Source: DATATV01 sp035551355
GTDB lineage: Bacteria; Actinomycetota; Actinomycetes; Mycobacteriales; Pseudonocardiaceae
Direction: 5' to 3'
NCBI GenBank assembly: GCA_035551355.1
Contig: DASZNF010000108.1
Location: 74,630-138,629, forward strand
Length of the DNA stretch: 64,000 nt
Below are positions 8,635-16,327 of the stretch, in pieces. The position numbers and the translations under genes are program-made. Numbering within the stretch: position 1 is the stretch's first letter; the number at the start of each line of letters is the position of its first letter. The notes beneath the pieces are model-generated. The model did not search any database. It had not been told where the DNA came from and saw nothing but the letters and a program-made list of their open reading frames with translations.

Positions 8635-9838
8635 GGACGTCCGCCCGCAGCTTCCGTTCGACCGACCCAGCGTGCTGGACATCGCCCCGGAATACGAGAC
8701 GCTGCGCCACGAGGCGCCGCTGGTGCGAGTGCGCACCCCGGCCGGCGATCAGGCCTGGCTGGTCACCCGCTTCACCGAGACCCGCGAGCTGCTGGGCGAT
8801 GTGCGCCTCGGCCGCTCCCACCCGCGACCGGAGCAGGCCGCGGTGGTGTCCGACGCGGCCATCATCAGCGGCCCGCAGGGCGACTACGACACCGAACGCG
8901 CCGACCACACCCGGATGCGCAAACTGCTGGTCCCGGCGTTCTCCGCGACCCGGATGCGCCGGCTCGCCGAGCACGTGCGCGACCTGGTGCAGCAGCGGCT
9001 GGACGCCATGCAGGCGGCCCACGACGCCGCCCCGGACCAGCCGCTGGACCTGCACGCGCTGCTGTCCTTCCCGCTGCCCGTGCTGGTCATCTGCGAGCTG
9101 CTCGGGGTGCCGTTCGAGGACCGCGACTACTTCCACGAGCTGTCCAACCGGGTCAACCGGATCAACTCCGGCGGCGACGCGGCCGTGGCCCAGCAGGAGT
9201 TCCGGGCCTACCTTGGCCGGCTGGCCGAGGCCAAGCGGGCCGCGCCGGGCGAGGACGTGGTGTCGGATCTGGTGCGAGCGCAGGAAACCGACCCCACCCT
9301 CACCAACGAGGAGGTGTCCCGGCTGGGCGCGGGCCTGCTGTTCGCCGGGCACGAGACCACGGTCAACCGGATCGACCTCGGCGTGCTGATCCTGCTGTCC
9401 GATGTGGACCGTCGGGACGCCTTCGCCGCCGACCCGGACAGCCAGGTGCAGCGCACCGTGGAGGAGATCCTGCGGCTGTCCTCGCCCGGCGGGCTGGGCC
9501 TGCTGCGCTACGCGCACGAGGACATCGAGGTCAGCGGGCAGGTGGTGCACCGCGGCGAGGCGGTGCTGCTGCCCACCGGCGCGGCCAACCGGGACGACTC
9601 GGTGTTCGAAGCGGCCGACGAGTTCGACCCGGCCCGCAGTCCCAACGCGCACGTGGCGTTCGGCTACGGCGTGCACTTCTGCATCGGCGCCAGCCTCGCC
9701 CGCACCGAGCTGCGGGTGGTGTTCGCCGAGCTGTTCCGCCGGTTCCCGAAGTTGCGGCTGGCCGTGCCGATCGAGGAACTGACCATGCGCACCAGCCACG
9801 TCACCGGCGGCGTCACCTCGGTGCCGGTCACCTGGTGA
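8621..9838 (+). CDS. Cytochrome P450 monooxygenase
   Basis: A soluble bacterial class I P450 of 405 residues. Visible landmarks are the I-helix oxygen-binding motif AGHETT (residues 242-247), the K-helix EEILRLSS with its ExxR, and the heme-binding loop FGYGVHFCIGASLAR with the proximal thiolate Cys354. DHTRMRKLLVPAFSATRM is the typical C-helix region. AGGAGGAG seven bases before the ATG fixes the start. No ferredoxin or ferredoxin reductase lies nearby, so redox partners must come from elsewhere. Control by PadR suggests a xenobiotic or phenolic substrate, which is inference. Confidence 0.92.
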   Translation: MTIGEDVRPQLPFDRPSVLDIAPEYETLRHEAPLVRVRTPAGDQAWLVTRFTETRELLGDVRLGRSHPRPEQAAVVSDAAIISGPQGDYDTERADHTRMRKLLVPAFSATRMRRLAEHVRDLVQQRLDAMQAAHDAAPDQPLDLHALLSFPLPVLVICELLGVPFEDRDYFHELSNRVNRINSGGDAAVAQQEFRAYLGRLAEAKRAAPGEDVVSDLVRAQETDPTLTNEEVSRLGAGLLFAGHETTVNRIDLGVLILLSDVDRRDAFAADPDSQVQRTVEEILRLSSPGGLGLLRYAHEDIEVSGQVVHRGEAVLLPTGAANRDDSVFEAADEFDPARSPNAHVAFGYGVHFCIGASLARTELRVVFAELFRRFPKLRLAVPIEELTMRTSHVTGGVTSVPVTW

Positions 9839-9874
9839 GACGCGGTCCGGTCGCGTTCCGGGCGCGGCCGGGCC

Positions 9875-9914
9875 CGCCTGGGTTCGGTCAGGTCCGCCTG
9901 GGTTCGCTCAGGTC
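9875..9914. repeat. Two 20-bp tandem repeats at the FUSC gene 3' end
   Basis: Two direct copies of a 20-base unit (9875-9894 and 9895-9914) differ at a single base. The second copy includes the last codons and stop of the FUSC gene, and the first lies just beyond, in the gap after the convergent P450 gene. A small slippage duplication is the simplest reading. Confidence 0.7.
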
Positions 9915-12682
9915 CGGGGAAGCGTGATGTCCCGGACCACCGGGTGGCTGGAGGCGACCACGCTGGCCGCGCGGGGCGAGACGCAGGCCAGCGCGTCCGG
10001 CCGCGGGGTGCAGATGAGCAGGTAGGCGCCGGGGCCGGGCGGGGTAAGGCAGTATTTGCCGTCCTCGCCGGTCACCGTCCGGCTGACCTCCCGGCCCACG
10101 TCGTCCACCAGGGTCACCGTCACCGGCACCGGCCGCTTGTCCGGCCGGGACACCACCCCGCGGATCGTCCCGGACTTGCGGGCGCAGTCCCGCGCGTGCC
10201 GGCCCACCGGTCCGCTGCGCCCGGCTGGGGCGCCGGTCCTGGGAGCGCCGGTCTTCACCGGATTCGCGCGGGCCGGGGCCGGCCGGGCCGTCGTCGCTGT
10301 CGGGGTTTGCGTTGGGGCGACGGGCTTTGGCGCTGGCGAGAACGTCGGGGGCGCGCTGCGTTGTCGCGGGGCAACGGAAACCGGGCGGGCCGGGGGAGCG
10401 GCGGACGCGGTTTTCGCTTGGTGCGAGGGCTTCTGGGTGTGCGCCGGTGCGGTGGGCTCCGGTTTCGCCGTGGGGTCCAGCTGGTCGAGCGTCTCGTCCA
10501 GGCGGCGCAGGTAGGCCAGCATGGCGCGCGGCGCCTCGCCGGTCGAGCCGTACCAGGAGCGCAGGGTCAGGCCGATCGCGTCCAGCTGCTGCGCGGCCTC
10601 GGCGGCCGGGCCGGGTTCCCGCGCGGCCAGGGCCCTGGCGCGAGCGGCCAGCAGATCGCACACCCGGGCCAGCGAGGCGGCCAGCTGCACGCCGACGCGC
10701 GGAGTGGTGTGCACCTCCCGGGCCAGGCCTCGCGCCTGGTGGGCCAGCAGCGAGTACATCGCGAAGCGCCGCCGCTCGGACCGCACGCCCGGGAACGGGG
10801 CGGCCGAGCCGAACAGCAGCGGCAGCGTCCAGGGCCGGGTGATGGTGAGCAGCTGCTGCAGCGTGGCGTCCATGGCGCGGGCCGAGGCGCGCGGGTTCTC
10901 CTCGCCGAAACCGTTGGCCCGCAGGTGTTTGGCGTTGCTCTCCAGCAGGTCGGCCAGGGCGGTGGAGAAGTTGTCCGCGGCCAGCCGGGCCATCCGGCCG
11001 GTGCTGGTGGGCAGGAAGCAGACCGCTACCAGGCAGCCGATGATCGCGCCGACCGCGGTTTCGATCAGCCGCAGGAACATCAGCCCGTCGGAGAACTCGT
11101 TGAGGATGGTGTAGAGCTGGGCGACCATGGTGGTGATGAACACGACGGCCAGCGCGTAGGTGAAGCGCATCAGGAAGAACGCGACGACCACCGAGCCGAG
11201 GATGACCGCGAACACCGCGATCAGGTTGCCGTGGGTGAGATCCACGAACAGGATGGCCACGCCGACGCCGACCAGGGTGCCCAGCGCGCGGTCCACCGCC
11301 TTGTTGACCGTCTCGGCCGCGGTCGCGGTGCCGGTGAACGCCATGAAGCAGGCCAGCACGGCCCAGTAGTAGCGGCGCTCGCTGATGGCCGAGCCGACGA
11401 CGATGGCCAGGCCGGAGGCCAGCGCGACCTGGATGGCCTGGCGGGTGGTCAGCCGCAGCCCCATCAGCCAGCCCCGCAGTCCGCGCGGCCGCCGCTCGCC
11501 GAGCTGGTCGGCGATGGCCGCCGCGCCCGGGAGCCGGCCGTTGAGCAGCAGGATCGACGGTGTGAACTCGCGTTCCCCGATGGTGTCCACAGTGGAGTTC
11601 GCGGCGTCCAGGGCGATCACCGAGTCGGCCAGGTCGACCACGCCGGTGCCCAGCCGGTAGGCGGCGGCGGTGGAGGCGTATCCGCCGCCGCTGTTGACGC
11701 CCAGCGCGGTCAGCCGCCCACCGGCGGCGCGCGCCGCGTCCGGGTCGTTGCGGCGCAGCGCGGTCAGCGCCTGGCGGATGTCGGAGAGTTGTTCGGCGGC
11801 AACGGTTTCCTGCTGCTCGTGCAGCCGGTTGATGGCGGTGCCGACGGCGCCCGCGGCCAGTTCGGAGGCCAGCACCCGGTGCCGCAGCACCTCCTCCGAG
11901 CTGCCTTCCGGTAGGGAGCCCGGAGTGGCGAGCTGGCCGTCGATGAGCAGGGCGGCCTCGTTGAGCCGGATCAGCCGGTTGTGCAGCCTCCGGGTGGCGC
12001 GCACGTCGTCCGGGCCGGCCTCGACCAGCTCCAGCCCGGCGTCGGCGACCGCGCGCAGCCGGGCCCGGAAGGCGTGCAGCATACGCTCGGTGACCTTGCT
12101 GGGCTGGTCGCGGAAGATGAACACCTGCAGGACCAGCATCACGACCAGTAGCGCGGCCACGGCCAGCAGCAGCGCGGGCAGATCCGAGAGGGGCAGCCCG
12201 GTGAACATGGTCATGAAGTAGCCCATCCAGCCGACCAGGCCGTAGGCGAACAGGCGCGGGCCCCACCGTCTGATGTAGACGGCCGCGAACATGATCACGA
12301 CGAAGCCGACGAGTGCGGCGATGTGGTGCGGCGAGAGCAGGGCGGCGACCACCATGCCGACCACGATGGGGATCGGCATGAGCCCGATGGTGAGCGCGCG
12401 AGCGCCGCGGGTCGGGTCGCTGACGGTGAACGTGATGTTCAGGCCGAGGACCGCGCACAGCAGCATCGGGATGAGCGCGATCTGGTGGGTGAGCTGGGCG
12501 ACGCCGAACCCGACCAGGACGCCGATACTCACGCTGATCGCGGCCCGGATGGCCAGGCGGGCCTGGGAGAGTCCTGGATCGGATGAGCAGAAACGTCCCC
12601 ACATGTCGCGACCGATGATGGCCAACCCGGGACGTTGCAAACCCAGCCTCCAGATGAAGTTACGTAGCGCTACCAGCGACAC
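9908..12682 (-). CDS. FUSC-family membrane protein fused to a carboxypeptidase-regulatory-like domain
   Basis: A 924-residue protein. Residues about 35-200 and 395-560 each form a block of transmembrane helices separated by a helical cytoplasmic region, the arrangement of FUSC (aromatic-acid exporter/fusaric-acid resistance) proteins. ERRYYWAVLACFMAFTGTA begins the second block. After a helical region the chain enters a Pro/Ala/Thr-rich linker (about 735-838). It ends in a small beta-rich domain with GTIRGVVSRPD, TVTGEDGKYCL and PGAYLLICTP, which resembles the CarboxypepD_reg/Ig-like fold. I do not know this terminal domain from other FUSC proteins. The start is a GTG at 12682 without a strong ribosome site. 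Substrate unknown; aromatic-acid efflux is the family expectation. Confidence 0.8.
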   Translation of the reverse strand: MSLVALRNFIWRLGLQRPGLAIIGRDMWGRFCSSDPGLSQARLAIRAAISVSIGVLVGFGVAQLTHQIALIPMLLCAVLGLNITFTVSDPTRGARALTIGLMPIPIVVGMVVAALLSPHHIAALVGFVVIMFAAVYIRRWGPRLFAYGLVGWMGYFMTMFTGLPLSDLPALLLAVAALLVVMLVLQVFIFRDQPSKVTERMLHAFRARLRAVADAGLELVEAGPDDVRATRRLHNRLIRLNEAALLIDGQLATPGSLPEGSSEEVLRHRVLASELAAGAVGTAINRLHEQQETVAAEQLSDIRQALTALRRNDPDAARAAGGRLTALGVNSGGGYASTAAAYRLGTGVVDLADSVIALDAANSTVDTIGEREFTPSILLLNGRLPGAAAIADQLGERRPRGLRGWLMGLRLTTRQAIQVALASGLAIVVGSAISERRYYWAVLACFMAFTGTATAAETVNKAVDRALGTLVGVGVAILFVDLTHGNLIAVFAVILGSVVVAFFLMRFTYALAVVFITTMVAQLYTILNEFSDGLMFLRLIETAVGAIIGCLVAVCFLPTSTGRMARLAADNFSTALADLLESNAKHLRANGFGEENPRASARAMDATLQQLLTITRPWTLPLLFGSAAPFPGVRSERRRFAMYSLLAHQARGLAREVHTTPRVGVQLAASLARVCDLLAARARALAAREPGPAAEAAQQLDAIGLTLRSWYGSTGEAPRAMLAYLRRLDETLDQLDPTAKPEPTAPAHTQKPSHQAKTASAAPPARPVSVAPRQRSAPPTFSPAPKPVAPTQTPTATTARPAPARANPVKTGAPRTGAPAGRSGPVGRHARDCARKSGTIRGVVSRPDKRPVPVTVTLVDDVGREVSRTVTGEDGKYCLTPPGPGAYLLICTPRPDALACVSPRAASVVASSHPVVRDITLPRT

Positions 12683-13113
12683 GCGGTCACCGTTGGCCCT
12701 CGCGTCCGCTTGCCCAGCTTAACCCATTAGTGATCTTAAGCGACACAGCGTGACAGATACTAGCTGTGATGTTCGTCGATTACCTAACTAAATATTTGTC
12801 CACTGTGACTTCAGTGAAGAGTGAAATTTAGTTCGCATGTCGGTTCGACGCGACCGCCGTCGACAGTGAGCCCAAAGACGCACCGACGACGATGATCGCC
12901 GGCCAAGGACTTTGGTGATCAACAGTGGCGGCGAGTCGCGCCGCCTTGGCCGCCGTTGGCGATTGATTCGATAACTGTTCGCGGTTGTCGCGTAACGCCA
13001 CGGCGGAGACCGCCGACGTAACTCGCGCAGCGCGGCATTGGCATGGCCCCACCAGGCGTGGGGCTACTGCGCCGCGCGAAAACGGTGCTGACTCGGTTGG
13101 GAAAGGCGTCGAG
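12683..13113. other. AT-rich intergenic region between divergent FUSC and HsdR-N genes
   Basis: About 430 bp with no convincing gene. Bases 12721-12840 are clearly AT-rich compared with their surroundings and include TAACTAAATATTT, so promoters for both divergent genes probably lie here. A small dyad CACTG...CAGTG lies near 12801. The right half returns to high GC and carries the nested hairpin at 13030-13077. Confidence 0.6.
13030..13077 (+). promoter_or_regulatory. Nested hairpin in the leader of the HsdR-N gene
   Basis: Outer arms GCGCGGC (13030-13036) and GCCGCGC (13071-13077) enclose inner arms GCCCCAC (13046-13052) and GTGGGGC (13058-13064) with a five-base loop. The structure ends 36 bp before the start codon. 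It could be an attenuator, an operator or an mRNA-stability element. Confidence 0.5.
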
Positions 13114-14280
13114 ATGGAGATCGCGGAGCGGGCCCAGGCATTGGCCCTGAAGATCAGAAAACACAAGCCGGGGATCGAAACCGAAGAGGCGACGAAGAAC
13201 GCGTTCGTCATGCCGTTCATCAGCACCGTGCTCGGTTATGACGTGTTCAATCCGGCCGAGGTGATTCCGGAGTTCACCGCCGACGTCGGTACGAAACGCG
13301 GCGAGAAGATCGACTACGCGATCGTGCACAACGGCCAGGTGCAGGTGCTGGTCGAGGCCAAGAAGATCAGTGAGGAGCTGCGCATCGAGCATGCGTCCCA
13401 GCTCTACCGGTACTTCGCCGTCACCAACGCCAGGATCGCGATCCTGACCAACGGGGAGATCTACGAGTTCTACACGGATCTGGACGCGCCCAACCGGATG
13501 GACGCCAAACCCTTCCTGGTACTGAATTTCTCCGATATCGATCCGACGCTGCTTCCGGAGTTGGCCAAGCTGACCAAGGAATCATTCGATCTGGACTCGG
13601 TGATCAGCGCGGCGGGGGAGTTGAAGTACATCGGTCAGCTCAAGCGCATCCTGGCCGTGCAGTTCAAACAGCCCGAGGACGAGTGGGTGCGTTTCCTCAC
13701 CACCCGAGTCTACGAAGGATCATTCACACAGAAGGTGCGCGACCAGTTCCTTCCGTTGGTGGAAAAGGCATCCCGCCAGTTCCTGGCCGAGCAGGTCAAC
13801 GACCGGCTGAAGAACGCGCTCGGCGACCCGGACAACTATCTCGGCGTGCCCGCGGAGGCGACCGGCAGCGAGGAAATGGCTGAGGTGCCTGCGGTGAAGG
13901 CCGCCGAGCGTGACTCGGAGATCGTGACCACCGAGGACGAACTGGAGGGCTATCGGATCGTGCGCGCCATCGTGTGCAGCGAGGTGCCCGCGGCCCGGAT
14001 CGCCGGACGGGACAACAAGACCTACTTCGGGGTCCTGCTCGACGACAACAACCGCAAGCCGATCGCCCGGCTGTGGTTCAACCGGTCCCACTGGTACCTC
14101 GGCGTGTTCGACGAGCACAAGGTGGAGACCAGGATCCCGATCGACACCATCGAGGGCATCTACCTGCACGCCGATCACCTGCGCGAGACGGTGGCCCGCT
14201 ACCTGACCGATCTGTCCCAGCCGTTGGGTGACGAGGCTCTCCTCGTCACCCAACCGCTGCCGCTGGTCGATCAGGGATAG
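13114..14280 (+). CDS. Solitary type I restriction HsdR N-terminal-domain protein
   Basis: A 388-residue protein whose first ~170 residues match the HsdR N-terminal nuclease domain: ETEEATKNAFVMPFISTVLGY, FNPAEVIPEF, then the PD-(D/E)XK core EKIDYAI with Asp and VLVEAKK with Glu and Lys. The SQLYRYFAVTNARIAILTNG segment is also typical. No helicase motor follows, and no HsdM or HsdS lies nearby. The second half (about 230-388) is a separate domain of unknown type with Trp/Phe-rich strands (RLWFNRSHWYLGVF). AAAGG seven bases before the ATG supports the start. Proteins of this type are called restriction-like; a defence role is inference. Confidence 0.82.
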   Translation: MEIAERAQALALKIRKHKPGIETEEATKNAFVMPFISTVLGYDVFNPAEVIPEFTADVGTKRGEKIDYAIVHNGQVQVLVEAKKISEELRIEHASQLYRYFAVTNARIAILTNGEIYEFYTDLDAPNRMDAKPFLVLNFSDIDPTLLPELAKLTKESFDLDSVISAAGELKYIGQLKRILAVQFKQPEDEWVRFLTTRVYEGSFTQKVRDQFLPLVEKASRQFLAEQVNDRLKNALGDPDNYLGVPAEATGSEEMAEVPAVKAAERDSEIVTTEDELEGYRIVRAIVCSEVPAARIAGRDNKTYFGVLLDDNNRKPIARLWFNRSHWYLGVFDEHKVETRIPIDTIEGIYLHADHLRETVARYLTDLSQPLGDEALLVTQPLPLVDQG

Positions 14281-14366
14281 CTGACCAGGTCGGCCACGCT
14301 GTCGCCGCTGTTGGACGGTCCACCCGGGCTGTTCACGATGTGGGTGATCGTCCCGGTGCCGCCCAG
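14271..14366 (-). pseudogene. Remnant of a gene 3' end between the ketosynthase and HsdR-N genes
   Basis: The minus strand between the ketosynthase stop and the HsdR-N stop reads through 31 codons ending TGA at 14271-14273, with about 28 of 31 third positions G or C. The peptide reads LGGTGTITHIVNSPGG, then PSNSGDSVADLVSYP, which looks like the end of a real protein rather than a shadow. Further upstream the frame runs into the ketosynthase gene out of phase, and no good start exists. I read it as the surviving tail of a lost gene. A tiny free-standing peptide starting at TTG 14366 is the alternative. Confidence 0.4.
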
Positions 14367-14373
14367 CGACAAC

Positions 14374-15558
14374 TCAGGCCGACGGAGCCAGTACCACCGC
14401 GGAATTGTGGCCGCCCATTCCCAGCGAGGACTTCACCGTCAGCCCGCCGCCGACCGCGGTCGGGCCGGACAGCAACCCCGGATGCCCGGGCGCCACCGGC
14501 GTCGGCGCCGGGATGACTCCACGGTCGTAACTGAGCGCGCACGTGGCCACCTCGACCGCGGCCGCCGCGCCCTGACAGTGCCCGACCAGTGGCTTCACCG
14601 AGTACACCCGGGCCTGCTCGCCGAACAACTCCTCCAGCATGGTCGACTCGGCCCGGTCGCACTGCTTGGTGCCCGGCCCGTGCGCGTTGAGATAGCGCAC
14701 CGCTTCGGCCGGGACGTCGGCGTTGGCCAGCGCGTCGGTGAAGCAGGTGCGTACCTGCACCAGGTCCGGCGCGATGGAGGTGACGTGGTGCGCGTCGTGC
14801 GACATGGCCCCGCCCAGCGCCCGCGCGTAGGGCCGCCCCGACCCGCGGGAGAGTACGAACGACACGGCCGCCTCGCCCATGATGAAGCCGCGGCTGCCCT
14901 GCTGGAACGGCCGGCAGGCGTCCAGCGGCTCGGCATCGGTGATCACCACGCCCAGCCGCTGGAAGTGCCGCACGTTCTCCGCGGTCGCGGACAGGTCGGT
15001 GGCCACGAACACCACGTCGTCCACGATGTCCGCGTCCAGCCACGCCTTGGCGGTGATCAGCCCGGCGTTGCCCGAGGCGCACATCGCCGAGACGTTCATC
15101 GCCGGCCCGTGGAAGCCGTACTCCTGCATGAAGGTGGACATCGGCGTGGAGGGCATCAGGGCCAGGTAGTCGCGCACCGGCACCCGGCCGCCGCGCTGGC
15201 CGTAGAAGTCCCGCCACAGATCCACCTCGCCGAGCACCACCGCGTGCATCAGCCCGACCCGGCGGCCCGGCTGCCAGCCGCGTTGCCCGGCGTCCTCGAT
15301 GGCTTCCCGGGCGGCGGCGCGCATGGCCCGGTGGAACCGGCTGGGTCCGTCCTGCGGATCGCCTCCGTCGGGCACCCGGGCCACCCAGCCGGTGTCCCCG
15401 AGTTCTGGGCCGAGCCCGGACACCACGGAGGCCGACGGTTTACCGGACATCAGTCCGTCCCAGAGGGGTTCGCGCCCCCAGCCGTACGCGGTGACCGCGC
15501 CGATCCCGCAGATGCCGATGCCGTTGTCCGTCGAGCGTGTCGTCCCGTGTCCTGTCAT
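14374..15558 (-). CDS. Orphan beta-ketoacyl synthase (FabF-like)
   Basis: A 394-residue thiolase-fold condensing enzyme with an apparently complete triad: nucleophile Cys in SAMCASGNAG, first His in LNAHGPGTKQCD, and second His in SVKPLVGHCQGAAAAVE, together with the conserved Lys. The ending GMGGHNSAVVLAPSA is the usual ketosynthase C-terminus. It therefore looks active, unlike chain-length factors. No acyl carrier protein, reductase, acyltransferase or other polyketide gene lies nearby, so its partner is elsewhere. The ATG at 15558 has GAGGA upstream at an acceptable distance. It sits 44 bp after the DUF6431 gene on the same strand. Confidence 0.85.
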   Translation of the reverse strand: MTGHGTTRSTDNGIGICGIGAVTAYGWGREPLWDGLMSGKPSASVVSGLGPELGDTGWVARVPDGGDPQDGPSRFHRAMRAAAREAIEDAGQRGWQPGRRVGLMHAVVLGEVDLWRDFYGQRGGRVPVRDYLALMPSTPMSTFMQEYGFHGPAMNVSAMCASGNAGLITAKAWLDADIVDDVVFVATDLSATAENVRHFQRLGVVITDAEPLDACRPFQQGSRGFIMGEAAVSFVLSRGSGRPYARALGGAMSHDAHHVTSIAPDLVQVRTCFTDALANADVPAEAVRYLNAHGPGTKQCDRAESTMLEELFGEQARVYSVKPLVGHCQGAAAAVEVATCALSYDRGVIPAPTPVAPGHPGLLSGPTAVGGGLTVKSSLGMGGHNSAVVLAPSA

Positions 15559-15602
15559 GGTCGTGATTCCTCGATTCCCCGATTGCGGCGCGGCTCATCC
15601 GC

Positions 15603-16187
15603 CTACTCGGGTGCGCTGACCGCCCACGAGGGGCCGCGCCGCTGGTAACGACATCGTCGCAACCGGTGGGCGGCGAATGACCCCTTCGCGTGGGGCGGAC
15701 TCGTGTTGAGCAGCAAACGGCCATCGGTGACCCGGGACGCCATCCGCCATGCTGGGAGGATTCCGGCGCAGCGTTGGATGGCCAGCACGGCGCCCCGTGC
15801 GGCGTGCCCGGGGCCGGGCATCCCGGGATGATTGCGGCGCATGGCCCGCAGCCAGTCCCGGACCGTGGTCTGCGGCAGGTCGTTGGCGATGGCGATGCGC
15901 CGGTAGCCAAGGCCCTGGGCGTGTGCGACCAATGCGGCCCAGATGACCGGCGCGGCGTAGGCGCGGCGGGCCACCATCCAGTCCGGTAGCAGGACGTGTG
16001 TCGTTCGGCACGCTCCGCAGCGGGCCCGGCGGGGTTGCACCGGCCGGTCGGGTGTCGAACCGAGTCGAATCGGCCGGATTCGGGCCCGGCCCCAGGGACG
16101 TAAGGGGCCGTGACAGGCCGGGCAGCGCATTTTTCCGGCGCGCAGTGCGAATTCCACTCGGGACTGGTTCTGGTGGACGATGCGCAT
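15603..16187 (-). CDS. DUF6431-like zinc-ribbon/helix-turn-helix protein
   Basis: A 194-residue protein. A four-cysteine zinc ribbon (MRCPACHG ... ARCGACRTTH) is followed by VLLPDWMVARRAYAAPVIW and a homeodomain-like helix-turn-helix (YRRIAIANDLPQTTVRDWLRAMR). That is the layout of the actinobacterial DUF6431 family, often annotated as transposase-like. GGAGG ten bases before the ATG at 16187 supports the start. The last ~50 residues are basic and do not resemble a domain. I see no terminal inverted repeats or catalytic transposase domain, so this is probably a DNA-binding protein rather than an insertion sequence. Confidence 0.7.
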   Translation of the reverse strand: MRIVHQNQSRVEFALRAGKMRCPACHGPLRPWGRARIRPIRLGSTPDRPVQPRRARCGACRTTHVLLPDWMVARRAYAAPVIWAALVAHAQGLGYRRIAIANDLPQTTVRDWLRAMRRNHPGMPGPGHAARGAVLAIQRCAGILPAWRMASRVTDGRLLLNTSPPHAKGSFAAHRLRRCRYQRRGPSWAVSAPE

Positions 16188-16327
16188 GGCGTTGCCACCT
16201 CCACGCGGTTTGTCGTGGGCGCGGCCCCCGTCCCGACCGATCTTGTAGTTCACTCGGGTAGGTGGGTAATGCCCGGATGCGGTAGTACTACTTTCCGGAT
16301 GTCATCACGCGGCTGATCGGACAGGGA

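Noticed and set aside
9944..11914. A 656-codon plus-strand frame opposite the FUSC gene
   Set aside because: The composition is Gly/Arg/Gln/His-rich without motifs, while the minus strand encodes a recognisable membrane protein throughout.
12828..13226. A 132-codon minus-strand frame in the gap before the HsdR-N gene
   Set aside because: It runs into the HsdR-N coding region, has no ribosome site and no recognisable sequence.
15603..16187. DUF6431 gene as part of an insertion sequence
   Set aside because: No terminal inverted repeats, target-site duplication or catalytic transposase domain could be found around it.
14374..16187. Ketosynthase region as a biosynthetic gene cluster
   Set aside because: Only one condensing enzyme is present; the neighbours are a restriction-like gene, a DNA-binding protein and a c-di-GMP enzyme.
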